From Zoroaster sp. YZ-2022 (Eukaryota > Echinodermata > Asteroidea > Forcipulatida > Zoroasteridae), in the NCBI GenBank assembly GCA_029582265.1, contig CM055816.1, forward strand, positions 97,723,056 to 97,787,055: DNA of 64,000 bases, given 5' to 3'. The notes under the pieces are model-generated. The model ran no database searches. It saw only the letters and a program-made list of their open reading frames with translations, and was not told the origin of the DNA. Position 1 is the first letter of the stretch. Each line of letters opens with the position of its first letter. Shown piece after piece: positions 35,931-47,389 of this stretch. Position numbers and translations under genes: made by a program.

Positions 35931-36644
35931 TTCCATGAAACATCGAGTTCTAAAGTTTTATGTTAATTGAGTTCCTAATGCATAACTATCTCTCAACAAC
36001 AACCTCTAAGAATAAAGTTTGAATTATACAGTAGCATCAAGTGTCCTAGTTTTGTGTGTTTGCAGCATGTGTTGCTTATTCCTTTAGTACTGAAATTGTT
36101 TCATCACGTTTCAGAAAGTGGATTTACTTTTTAATGGGTTTATTATTTTCCAGTGTAGTTGCAAAAACAAAAATGCTTCAGATAAAGCCACTATCATTTT
36201 TTTTCTTCACTCACTGGTAAATATAAATTAATCCATAGGCGTTCTGCATTATCAAAACGTATAAAAATCGTTTCAGGAACGTACTAAAAACGTGACAAAA
36301 CGTAGTGAGAAGGTAATTGCAGTGGTAATAAAAAAAACTAACGTTACGACAACGTTACTTTGATGTTTATAACATTTGTAAAACGTTTGTAGCACGTCAG
36401 TTCGTTGCTTTAACGTCCAAAACGTTTTCTGTACGTCCTTGTTAAGTGTTTAATAACTAAATGTAAGTTTTTAATACGTTTTTTATGTTCTAGAAATGTC
36501 CTAAAAACGTCCAAAAAGTACGTGTTTAAAACGTCCAAAAGTGTCCACAAATTTTCGTCCTAAAAACGTTGTTTTGAAACGTCCACAAAACATAAGAGGA
36601 ACTTTACTACAACGTTCAGAAAACGTTAAATGGTTTGCTGGGCT

Positions 36645-37012
36645 GTGGTCTCTATGAAGATCTGTACTCTGCAAAGTGGGCGAAATACAATGAAATTGTG
36701 TATCGTCCTGGTATGGGCCTTGTGCTGGATGTTGATACTGAATCAGAAACCCCTCACTTTGATGTTGATACTTTGGGAAAATCCTGTATGTTTATGTTCT
36801 GGATAGTGTGGTTCACTTCATTGTTGAACTGTGGCAAACTCACTACTTTGATAGACACGTGTTTGCCTACTGTGTGAAAAAAGTGGAGCCCCCAATGTTG
36901 AAAGATACGTCTCCAAAGATTATCCTAGATTCTCAGCCTGTGCATTTCAGAAGTTCAAAACAACAGGGAAATGAGGACTGTTACATTGTGATGAAGCACA
37001 AGCCATGGTACT
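36645..37012 (+). pseudogene. EnSpm/Tnp2-like transposase, C-terminal part
   Basis: This continues the gene interrupted at 31045. It reads GLYEDLYSAKWAKYNEIVYR and PGMGLVLDVDTESETPHF, then after a frame change near 36780 VVHFIVELWQTHYFDRHVFA and YCVKKVEPPML to a stop. The Y.PG...........P.F......V.........T..F..H..A..V pattern is the usual tail of this family. The frame change shows decay independent of the insertion. Confidence 0.7.
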
Positions 37013-37312
37013 AATTAGGTAAGTGTTATATTGGAGTTAATGCATTGCTGATGAACCAGTTATCTCGTCTAATCTGAGCACATACGCATTTATACTTAGA
37101 TAATGTTTGTGTACAGCCATATCCCCTGATTAAATTGTGCATTGTTTACCCAATTCTTCGACTATAGCTTTATTTATTGATTTTTGTTTTATTTATTGTG
37201 ATTTATTTGATACCATCAGCTACTTTTAATATTAGTACCTGATAATAAGTATCAACTAAATGCAGCCATTAGACAAGTTTTTAATAATACTAATTATTAT
37301 TGCCATATTCAG

Positions 37313-37441
37313 AAACAACAGCAGGATGACACCACGGCAGCCACCAACGAGCACAGTGATCCAAATTCCGGTGCAGCTCTAGTGCACGGCTGTTCCCTCA
37401 ATAAAAAAGACAGCCCTCTGTCGTTCACATATGGACAGTAG
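37313..37441 (+). CDS. possible 3' terminal exon, unknown
   Basis: After a CATATTCAG acceptor, 43 codons are open to TAG (KQQQDDTTAATNEHSDPNSG ...). The composition is low-complexity polar. It might end the transposase gene or another transcript. Only the acceptor and the open frame support it. Confidence 0.3.
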   Translation, partial: KQQQDDTTAATNEHSDPNSGAALVHGCSLNKKDSPLSFTYGQ

Positions 37442-37449
37442 ATAATCAA

Positions 37450-37796
37450 CGCGTGTATGACGTCATCAGATTATGGATATTCTAACCGACAGCCGTTTGA
37501 CCTTTTTGTTTACTTATTACTGATTGGCTACCAGACAAATTTTACATAAATAATTTTCCGATCGTTGAATATTGATTAAAGGTCCATTTCCAGTATGTTT
37601 TTATGCAAATTTTGTTTACAATCGTACTGCTAGGCTCCGGCGGGAAATGGGTCATGTGACACAGCGCTGAGCGAATATCAGAAGCTCGTGAAATCGCTCA
37701 TGTTTTAGGCCCATTTTTTCAAATCTCCGCTATAGATCCTCCGCAAATTTGTTTTGATAGTCAAAACAAGTCATCTAGAGTCATTTCATCTAAAAG
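37450..37796 (+). promoter_or_regulatory. CRE/E-box/E2F-type promoter and exon 1
   Basis: A perfect CRE (TGACGTCA, about 37458), an inverted CCAAT (GATTGGCTACC, about 37523), GGCGGGAAA (E2F-like, about 37638) and GTCATGTGAC (E-box palindrome, about 37652) are followed by a consensus donor AAAG|GTAAGT at 37797. This is a typical TATA-less promoter with a non-coding exon on the plus strand. No downstream coding exon is identified before 39.4 kb. Confidence 0.45.
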
Positions 37797-38428
37797 GTAA
37801 GTCTGGGCCAGGGGTTTTTAGGTTCAAAAAAGACGTTCGAAATCGACCCCGATGTGAATAAATTGTTCACGCCGTCATTCTTAATGGGTATTTTGTGCAC
37901 ATTTTAGGCCTAACGATGTTATTGTTAGCACGGCCACGCGCACGGGGCACATGTACAGTACGTGTCATGTGTCGTAGTGTGTGTTCTGTATTTTGGATCA
38001 ATGAATTAAGATTTTAGGACTATCCTAAGACGTGTTGGCCATTTTTCAACTGCTAGGAATGTTATTTTGTGCAATACCAAAGGAATATTTAAGGAACCAG
38101 TGAAATCTTTCATCGTCTGCAATGTAACCTCCTACTCTTAGACCGAGCCATGCTAGCTGTAGTGTTAGTGTTACACTTGACTTAATTTATTTAAATATTG
38201 TCCAAGTCCAAAAGTTACTCTAAAAATGAACATTATTGTGATTTACTCATTCTAACCCCCAGACTCGACACTAACATTAAATATTGTTACAAATGCAGGC
38301 CTAACGTTATATTTAAATTTAACATTACTTCAGTTATAATAACCATTTCCTTCTTCTGTTCTTGCTGGCAGTGCCAGTGCCTCAACGTTACATTTTTTAA
38401 TGTTTTCTGATCCCACAAGTGCTGGGAG

Positions 38429-39419
38429 TTAACTCTTTCTGGACAGCAAGCCTTGTAAAAGGCTCACGCGTGCCGCGTACCGACAATAAGCCTTTTAAAA
38501 GGCTCGAACGTCATCACCTAACAGCGCGTCTTGTTTTGACAGCCAAGCGCGCAACTGACCAATAAGAATTATAGTTCATGAACTTCTAATAACCAGGAGA
38601 TAACAAAAATGGTAGGGATTATCTGATGTGATCATGTAGTTAGCATTCCACATGATTACAGTGAGTTGCAATTTTGATTTTATTGTGTACAATTATCTAA
38701 CCATATGCACATTGTATTTCCATTATATCTTATTCTATTTGCACAGAGATCATGAAGTCTCAAAGAATTACAGTCTGTTCAAGACAAGATGATTTCAAGA
38801 CAAGATGATTTCAAGACAAGATCATTTCAAGATAAGATCATTTCAAGATTTATGTTTGTGACCACTTCTTAGCAGTGAAACCAATGGGTCTTCTATACCC
38901 AAGGTCCCCCACACACAGTTAGGCTAAACATCACCCCCAATTCCATCCTTAGGGTCTTACTACTAGGTCTTCATCTGTTCCTGTCTTTGCACTACACCTG
39001 TACACAGCTGAATCTCAGCAGCTCGATGCATAGCCTAGCAGTTGAGGCAACTGATTGAAACTTCAACAATCAATGATAATCTACAGAACTTCAAAACCAA
39101 CACTTCTTTTCAGAACTTCACATCTCAAAAGAGAATGATTTCACGTGTCATTGCAAATTTACTAATAATACTAACTTTCATTTTTATTGCTTATCTATTT
39201 TTCAGAAAACATGTTTTATATTTGGATGGCCACAATTGTGGGTAAATCATCAGATAAGTATCATCTCTATATTCACACTTGGGTCTCTTCAATAGACCAA
39301 AAATAAAACAAATTATTAATAATTTCCACAATTGACCTTGGTTGTTTTCATTATCAAATGACAATAGTGTAAACAATTCCTTCCATACACGTAAAATAAT
39401 TCCGGACAGAAAGAGTTAA
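38429..39419. mobile_element. piggyBac-type MITE, TTAA target sites
   Basis: TTAA at 38429-38432 and 39416-39419 encloses inverted ends CTCTTTCTGGACAG and CCGGACAGAAAGAG. No transposase ORF. The interior has four tandem copies of a ~16-base TCAAGACAAGATGATT word (about 38775-38850) and a pair of AAAAGGCTC words near the left end. Confidence 0.7.
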
Positions 39420-39678
39420 TGGCTGCCTCCCATAGCTCTTAAAAACATACATGGGCTTCCCAAAGTGTCACCTATACATTTACCAACTTTTGAAAGTGAA
39501 TCCTGACAGTGCATAACTTCTTTGTAATACAATGATACATGTGTATACAATATTATTTGCCACGTCAAATGTACACTTATTTAAGTGGCCTATGAAACCC
39601 AGCCCACTCCCTCACCCATTAAAAAACCCTTGTTTATATGCTTCTGTTCCAATTTGAAAATTAATTGAGCATTAATTA

Positions 39679-42600
39679 TTAATATTTTATTTCTGAATTG
39701 ACCTCAGGAAATGTAAGATGACGCCGCATCACGCTAGTTAGCTTTGCCAGCTCGTCTCTCATACCATGAACTACTCTACCACCTCTATTGAACTCCGTGT
39801 GAAGAAGCTCCCCACCTTGCTCATTAAGCAATCCAAGACCAACCTGGAACCTGTTCAATTGCTCCACGGTGTGGTCTTCAAGGAGATGGAGCTTCGGAGT
39901 TATGTTTGCTTGAGGAAATGACTGCCGGTAAACTTGCAGGAATGATTTTATGCATACATCTGTTGAAAGAAGCAAAGAAAAGTTGTTTTTAATAATCCAG
40001 TATCAGTTTAACATTTGTATGTGTCCTGTGCATAGCTGTGCAAGTTAAACCATGAGGAGTGTACCTGTACGTTCAATGTCAGAAGGCTCCAGAGGATTTG
40101 CATGATTTATTGCTGTGTGGACATCGGCAAATTTTAGAAAGACCTCCTGGAATGTCTGACCGATTTCAGCAGATTTTCTCCGGATGCGTTGGTATGCTGC
40201 TATTGGTAAATCATCAAGTGCCAGATAATCAATCATCCTTAGAGGTTGAGCTGTGAGATCTTCAATGGCAGGTATCTAAGTAACAGTAGAAATGTATAGT
40301 GGTATAATGACTGCAAACTGAGCCAAAAGTATCTAGTGCTCACTTGTGTTAAGATCATCACAGACAAGACGTTTTATGTCAGAAAATGTTTGCATTAATT
40401 ACCTGACAACATTTGTTGACATGGTTGCCTACAAATGATTTGCCATGATAGGCCTGTCTCTGCACTTTGTGTCTGTTTAGCACATCATCCAAGCTACTGA
40501 CAATTGGTCCTGTGCCAAACTCCAATTCGGTTGAAGCTGCCTTTTGCTCCTGTTAAAAAAAAGTTGATATGATTACCAACCATGTCAGCAATGTGATCTC
40601 GTAGCAACTTAACCTTGATAACATCGTCATTAGTGGTTTTGCTTGTACAATTAAGGAGAGGGAGAGGAATTTCTTCCTCAAGATTCTCCAATTGAATTCG
40701 CCTTTCCTTGTGTAGTTGTCTTTTTCTGGCTGTCTCGGATTCAATTTGTTGGTCGAAGTTGGTAATGGTAGTTTGATTTGACTCATCCTGTCTTGCTATG
40801 GCCCTTTGTTCAAGGATTGCCACATCAAGTTGATGACATTCCATCTCAAACAAATCAAACAATTTCTTGTAGACACCAAGTGATATGTGCAGTGTTGGAA
40901 TGATGACCTGAATATTAAAAGGAAATTTTGAAAATCATTTACACATGTAAATGTTCTATAGAAGTATTTTTTACTGGAATAATTTGCACACCTTAATAGA
41001 AACTATTGAAACTTACATTGTCAATTTCAACTGGGAGCATGGGCCTACTAACAACACTGTAGGAAACATCCTTGGCCTTGTTTCGTTTCTCCCCATCATC
41101 AACAAATAGATGGTACTGCTCATTGATGGACCGCAACGATCTTTTGAAGGCATGTTCCCTCTCACACAGTGGGTTTTGCATATCAGACTTGCTTATTCTG
41201 CAGTAAATGCAGCACGATGCTGCAAGTAAAAAGAGAAACATATTTTGATAACTTGATATTGTTTATGACTGTTTATACGTCTACATGTTAATATATTCTG
41301 GCCAAAGGTAAAGTGCAATACTAAAGTTTTTGTATTTAAGGTTATTTTGTTATGAACATATTGACTGACCAAGGGAAAAGTGCAATACATACCATTAGAA
41401 CTACAGATTCCATACAACTTTGTAAGGAAGGCGTGATCTCCGAAGCTCAAAAAGCGAAATACATGTCCACTGCAATAAATAAATAAAGTATTATACTACA
41501 CCATGTCATAATTAAACTTGGTAAATGGCCATTGATAATAATTTGCTACTCGTAATGACAATGTCTTGTGGAAGGGTTTTCTGGAGGTTGTAATAGCTGT
41601 CATCTGCATTAAAACATGCAAACACGCCCGTGTTTTTGAGGCTATTGGGATGTGTCACATTGACTATCTGGAAGGCCATTTTAAAAGATGATCCACCTTT
41701 GTCACCACCCAATTTGACCCGTATCTCATCACTGGGTATTACACCATCATGCCACGTGAGGGAACTAGTTCCAAAGAGAAAAACAAATCAAGTTAATAAC
41801 CAGTGCAATATTTCGAATATTTTGTTTTGTCAAAAGAATAAAACTAGAAATGTACTGATATGAACAAGTACAAACTTACTGGTCAAGTCGGTCCAAATAG
41901 TCCAGTATCATTGCACAAAGGTCATTTACTTTGACAAAAGGCACATCTTTCATTATGTAGCCATTGACAGCATCGGCCTTGGCACTTGGACATTTCAGAG
42001 GGACCATTTCCCCTTCAATATAGTCCTTGAGAAGTTTATTCTGTTGTAAGCGCATAGATCTCTCAGAAGTGATGACTGGAGTAGCAAAGTACCTGTATAA
42101 AATGTACATAAAGTGTAGAATAATTGACTCCATTGAGTTTGATCCATATTATATGTATATACAGTGTGTCTCAAAAAAATGCAAACAATATTTAACGGAA
42201 TGCCAGACGTAGAATGAGTAACCAGCATAGATAATATAGGTATGGTTTGAAAGATACACCTTTCCACTTTAAAATGAGACATCAAACGTCCAAATCTGAT
42301 GTTTGACAGAGTTATGAGTACTTTTCCAAGAGAGGTCAAATTGACGATGGGACCAAGTTTTCAATTTTAGGCATTGGGACAAAGGTAGCCTAATTGCCTC
42401 TGTGTGGATAATTGCTTGGCCTACAAAAATGTGTTTAGCGAGTAAACACATTTCTAAACACTTTCTTGCTATCAGTTTGTAAACATGTTTACATGCTAAA
42501 CATTTTTAGCATGAGGACGGATAGTGTTTAGCGAGGTGTGTTTAGGCGCCTGTGGTGGGCTCAAGACGGCGCTCCGGCTCATCGTCTACTGGGGATTTCT

Positions 42601-43229
42601 ACCTCTGGGGATACTTGAAATCCAAGGTGTACACGACTCCCCTCCGGACCTGCAGACACTCCGTGACAGAATAACAGCTGAGATTGACGTCCTGCAGCAG
42701 ACTCCAGATGTTGTTAGGAGAGCGATGGGAGACATGGAGAGACGATGTCGCCTGTGTATCGAGCGAGAGGGAGGGTATGTTGAGTGGGAAGGGATCTAAA
42801 CAAAATCGATTATCACTGCATTTAAAAACCCATCGTCAATTTGACCTCTCTTGGAAAAGTACTCATAACTCTGTTAAAAAAATTCAGATTTGGACGTTTG
42901 ATGTCTCATTTTAAAGTGGAAAGGTGTATCTTTCACACCATACCTATATTATCTATGTTGGTTACTCATTCTACGTCTGGCATTCCGTAAAATTTTGTTT
43001 GCATTTTTTTTTAGACACACTGTATAAATATGATTTAAAAAAATTGTTCATGTCAATTTAAAATGAATTTTTCATACCGTCTAAGTTTGCGCATCTGGTC
43101 CCATGCTAAATGGCAGTCGCGCATCATGGCCAGTGCCTTGTTGGGTGGCATAGTTGGTGTTTTACTTTCACATTTAGTTGTACTTGGTTGTTTTTCCATA
43201 TCATGTGGCACTTGACGTATGTGAACTGG
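39679..43229 (-). pseudogene. GGDKGG/LHISLG transposase-like gene, copy 1 (9 exons)
   Basis: Minus-strand exons with GT-AG borders: 43078-43229, 41880-42092, C starting at 41764, 41393-41469, 41017-41219, F starting at 40907, 40403-40549, 40065-40275 and 39679-39959 (stop TAA). Key segments in order are ALAMMRDCHLAWDQMRKLRR, ILDYLDRLD, LTWHDGVIP, LGGDKGGSSFKMAFQIVN, THPNSLKNTGVFACFNADDS, FGDHAFLTKLYGICSSN, SCCIYCRISKSDM, PTLHISLGVYKKLFDLFEME, FVGNHVNKCCQ, and NRFQVGLGLLNEQGGELLHT with MRRHLTFPE. I know this architecture from many invertebrate repeats: probable RNase-H-fold transposase with Asp in GGDKGG and GD, a Cx2C, and a His in LHISLG, but it has no name I can give. Donors of the third and sixth exons are unclear, so it may be decaying. 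Upstream exons may be displaced by the piggyBac at 43428. Confidence 0.65.
42162..43022 (+). mobile_element. Tc1/mariner-like element, ~190-bp TIRs, relic transposase
   Basis: TA flanks both sides (42160-42161, 43023-43024). The ends are CAGTGTGTCT and AGACACACTG, and the inverted arms extend about 190 bases (42162-42352 with 42833-43022). The core (42524-42799) encodes a C-terminal relic of an IS630/Tc1-mariner transposase, SPPDLQTLRDRITAEIDVLQ and MGDMERRCRLCIEREGG. It sits in an intron of the GGDKGG copy 1. Confidence 0.8.
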
Positions 43230-44292
43230 CTGTAGATTAAATTAAATGATTTTGTACATTTTATACATGAAAATATTTTAGGATAGGAATTTATATTTTA
43301 TTAATATATAGTTAAATCTGTACAAAATGTTAACAATGTTAAGTATGGCACTAAAATCAGCCGTGGTGTGACAGTATCATCACGATCAGAGCAGACTTGG
43401 AACAGGGCATGGAATCGGTGTCCTAGTTTAACCCTTTCAGTACCACACCATTTCTGTCTTGTGCACCCCTCAGTACCATAGTACAAACAGACACTACCAG
43501 CTCAATACCACACCTAAATTGGTCAATGTCCTTGCATACTGCCCTCTACAGTTTGCATTGGTCTAGTGCTCCAGCCTTGGAGTGTATGCAATGTATAAAG
43601 CAACATTTCCACTGTGAAAGGAAGTATACTTGAAACACTACAGCTAACAATTACGGAAAGAATTCCATATCTCACTGCCACTTTGTTGTCCTTAATATTA
43701 CTTGACAACTACCAAGAAGTGTAAATCTGAAGAAACGCCAAATCAGGAGTGAGACAATTTCAAGTTTTTATAAGAAAATACTTGGACATTTTCTGTCATG
43801 GCCCATAGACTTTACACGAGGTCTAAGGTGGCGGTGAGATATGGAATTCTTTCCCACAAGTACAACAAACTTTCAAAAACTACATGCAATTGGAAAAATG
43901 TGTAAATTATCTTTTTTTTTTCCACTCGGTTGACAATAAATTATGGAACATTCTCCCTTTGCCCAAATAGAAATGCTTTTGTGACACCACCCCCCCCCCA
44001 CGACCATCGCGCGCCGACCTTCCACACAACATTGAACCGGGAAACGCTCGGAGTAGGATTGTTTCGGTTGCATTAAATAAGTTGTAATAGTATTTAGTGT
44101 GACCAATAACTCTCGAGATTAGCAGTATTTTACCTTGTCAAGTCAAATCTGGATACTACAACAGGTCCCAAGTAATGTACTTGGTTCTCATTCCTGATAA
44201 TACAAGGTTTCTGTTTTCATTAACTTCGAGATATGGAATTCTTTCCTAATTTCTCAGCTTTAGACACGTGTGACCAGGGAAATTCAATGAAT

Positions 44293-46675
44293 TCAAGGGG
44301 AGTGAAATTTCTCAAAACACCCAATGACACACATGGGCTTATCACACTGTTTGCAAATCGTGCGGGTTTGCCTTCTCTGAGCTTTTGTGCTACAAACAAT
44401 GCAGTCGCGCTTCTTCCCAGTTACATTTTTGCCAGGGAAATGTTGTGCACCTTCTGAAACACATGGATTGCTCATTTGGACATGTGTGACAGGGCCGTTT
44501 TTCCAGGTCAACAGCAGACCTTGGATCAAATACATCCTAAAGTCCAGATTTGACAGTGTGCGGTTTGTGTGAATGCTATTATACAGTATTCTGGCATTTA
44601 GTACACATGTCTAGAATGGCCAAAAATACCCTTTTCCACCACTTGACCGATCTGTGTGCATGTGCATAGTACACGCATTGCTGTCCTGCAAGATCAGTTC
44701 CTCCCATGTGCTTGTTGTACTCAATGACACCATTGGGTTTGCTAATGTCACGGTAACCTGTGGGACTCTTCTTACAACGAATTTGCTTACTTGTAACACT
44801 ACAGTCCCCATAGTTTGACAAGAGTGTCACACGCTTCTTGTCCTGCCAGGTAACACACAATTGTCCGGACTTTTCATAAAAGCGAGGATTCTGTCCTTTA
44901 GCCATGGGAAACTTCTTTGGGTTAGCAAAATTGGAAACTCCTTGAGTGGTGTACCGCACAGTTCCGCAAAAGCCAAATCCACGCTGTGTCAACTTGTTGA
45001 CAAGAGCAGGGCTGGTGTACCAATTGTCTGCAAAGATGCAATGACCCCGATTGTCCAATCCGTTCAAAAGTTCCAAGACAACTTGGCCGGGTACAGGTAC
45101 TCTAGCGGGATGGTCTGCTTCACTTTGTCTCTCCGAGTCTGCAGTTGTTGCTGGCTGTGATTGTGACCCTGTGTAAATCTGCCATGCACGTGTACCCCGT
45201 GTCAGACTCGTTCAGAGAGAAACATTTGATGCCCCATTTGGTGGGCTTTTTTGGCATATACTGTTTGAACAATAGTCTTCCCTTGAATTTTATAATAGTT
45301 TCGTCTGGAGAAAGGTTTTGGCCAGGTTTGTAATGACAAAGAAAAGAGGGTACTATCATCTGAATGAATTTGCGAACCTTGACCAGCTTGTCAGGAGAGC
45401 TGTCCTTACTTTTTCGAGCTTCTTCGTTGTTGGCCAGATGGAAGAAATTCAGGATTGCCTGAAATCGGTTGCGAGACATGGTTGCTGGATAGATGGCACT
45501 GTGTAGTATGTCCCATTTGCTCCAGTACATATTGTACTGAGGCCGCCTGTTTATACCCATGCACATCAGCAGCGCTACGAAGGCCATCATTTCCGGAATA
45601 GTTGTTGGAGTCCACTGACTTTGGTGGCTGGTTGATTTCTCCGATAGACTCTGTTCAGCATAACGATTGGTTTCACTCACTATCAACTCCACACTGCTTG
45701 CGAGAAAAACAGCTGGAAGATCTGCATTGGTGTGAAATCTCTCCATTCTTGAACACGAGTTGCTCCTGGGTGTCCTGTGATAGACAACAAAAACATGCGA
45801 GGGCGCTATTCAGTGACAGTATTTCAGTTTCCATCGCCACTTTGACCCATGACCACTTTGCCCCATTTCCTGGCAGTAATTACTGCAGTGGCGGAGATTT
45901 GTGTCCAAATGTGGGGGGCGATGATCAAGCATTTTACCCCCAGAATTACGACCAAAAAGTGAACCTCCAAAACAATTCACCCTTGAGAATATTTTGATAA
46001 GTGGGGAGAATTACTGAACACTTGAGGGCGCTCTTCAAAAACGCATATCATTGCTACATGTGCAGCTCTAAACATGCAAATTTGGGGGGGGGGGGGGAAT
46101 GATTCTATGGGTCATCCTCCCTGGACAAAAAGTGGGGGATAATATATCCTCATCACCCCCGGGATCTCCGCCCATGAATTAGTGTGACCGTATTTTAATG
46201 TCAAGTGACACCTTTGTATTTTCTTCCGCATTGTTTTGCTTATTTTACCAATTCAACATCAGATGTTTCATTTCCGAAAAAATATGGCATGACATTGATT
46301 CTGTGTGAAACTTTTCATTTCGCTTTAGCCTTAGAAAAAGATGCAAGCAATATAAAGGGGGGGGAGCAATGGTCAACTTCTCAATTCTTGCCAACTAATG
46401 AATCAATGTGTTCATGATCATTTAGTACATGTAGGTTGCCTACCTGTGTATACGGGTGCATTTTGACGCCACGTTGGTCCAGCTTCACTCCATCCACGTC
46501 GAAAATCGGGCTTTGCCTTTTTCGGCTTCTTTGACTTTGCCGAGAACTCGGGTACACAGTCGTCTTCACTGTCGTCTTCACTGTCGTCTGTCTCGGTGAC
46601 TGCGTCGCTAGTTTCGGACGACATTTCGGAGTCACTATCCGCTAACAATTCGTGCAATAATTCCTCATCTTCCAT
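44293..46675 (-). pseudogene. piggyBac transposase, all catalytic Asp present but frameshifted
   Basis: The start is chosen at ATG 46675 (MEDEELLHELLADSDS, acidic N-terminus), with a possible intron between a donor near 46441 (CACAG|GTAGGC) and an acceptor near 45774; the simple junction does not keep phase. The catalytic part holds LSPDETIIKFKGRL (first Asp), KPTKWGIKCFSLNESDTGY, IFADNWYTSPAL (second Asp) and YNKHMGGTDLAGQQ (third Asp). A C-terminal Cys-rich finger follows (CIVCSTKAQRRQTRTICKQC, CVIGCF). Frame breaks near 45110 and 44570 separate these parts. The length is about that of a normal piggyBac transposase (around 600 residues). Recently active, now broken. Confidence 0.8.
45893..46175. 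mobile_element. small nested MITE-like element
   Basis: TGGCGGAGAT at 45893 and ATCTCCGCCCA ending near 46175 are inverted ends around a non-coding core with a poly-G run (46084-46097). It lies in the putative intron of the piggyBac transposase. Boundaries and superfamily are uncertain. Confidence 0.45.
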
Positions 46676-46992
46676 GATACTCATGTGTTTGTCGACTTGC
46701 ATCCACAGTACCCACCACCGGAGATGCGCAGGAAAAATGAACAGCGCGTACCCCACGCTCTCAAATATAATGCATCAAAAGATGCGCTCGTGCCGCGGCA
46801 TCGAGCTACCAATCAGAAAGGTGTGCTCAACTGAGGGGGCTATTATGCTTTTAGAAACCTTTGCGGTTGAATTGTTCCAAATGGCACATCGGTAGCGAAG
46901 GGTTGAAAATGTTCGTGCCAAATTGGCACCGTGGTACGGGAGGGTATTAACATATTTGTGCCAATTTGGCTCAATGGGAGTGAAAGGGTTAA

Positions 46993-47389
46993 CTGGATTG
47001 TTTCGCAAGTCACGTGATGCGACTCTAAAGAGGTTTCTACACCTGTGCGCATTTGGATAGATGCCTAGAGAACGAACAAAGTTCCTGGAATGCTCCAAAA
47101 GCGAGTGGGCAGATGGAATTAATTGTTGCCTGGGTAGCAAGCTGGGTTTGGCAGGTGCTGTGTGAATGGATTAAGTTATGTAACACGCCAAAGTGGATGG
47201 TTAAGTCCGTCGGTCAACCACATAGGGCATAGAAAGGAATTTATAGTTACATCTAAATTCTTTATCTGTATCGGTCAACCAACTTAACCGCTTGCCCAGA
47301 TAGCTTGCTGCGATTTCAGTTTGGGGGGGGGGTCTGGGGGTTGGGGGTGGGTTAACCGTTTTGTACACTATTGACAATAGCTCCTTAGT
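46993..47389. other. interval between piggyBac and Rep-like gene
   Basis: A minus-strand open frame (46775-47140) crosses the piggyBac end and has no recognisable domain. A GGTCAACCA word occurs at 47212 and 47272, and a poly-G patch lies at about 47322-47350. No gene is called. Confidence 0.4.

Larger units (their letters stand above)
31046..36642. mobile_element. 5.6-kb DNA transposon, CCCAGCAAAC termini
   Basis: The ends are inverted CCCAGCAAAC (31046-31055) and GTTTGCTGGG (36633-36642). Both flanks are CT (31044-31045, 36643-36644), a 2-bp target duplication. Both subterminal regions (31056-31310 and 36240-36630) are packed with AACGTTTT-type words in both orientations, a likely transposase-binding landscape. 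The element splits a transposase reading frame, and removing it with one CT restores the frame (LLN|CGLYEDLY). Inside are a promoter, a three-exon gene and a hAT MITE. No DDE transposase is recognisable, so it is either non-autonomous or of an unusual type. Confidence 0.7.
43428..46992 (-). mobile_element. near full-length piggyBac element
   Basis: TTAA at 43428-43431 and 46989-46992 encloses termini CCCTTTCAGTACC (left) and the complement of CCCTTTCACTCCC (right), matching at 11 of 13 positions. The 3.56-kb body encodes one piggyBac transposase on the minus strand. Inside its 5' half there is a nested small element (45893-46175). Confidence 0.85.
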
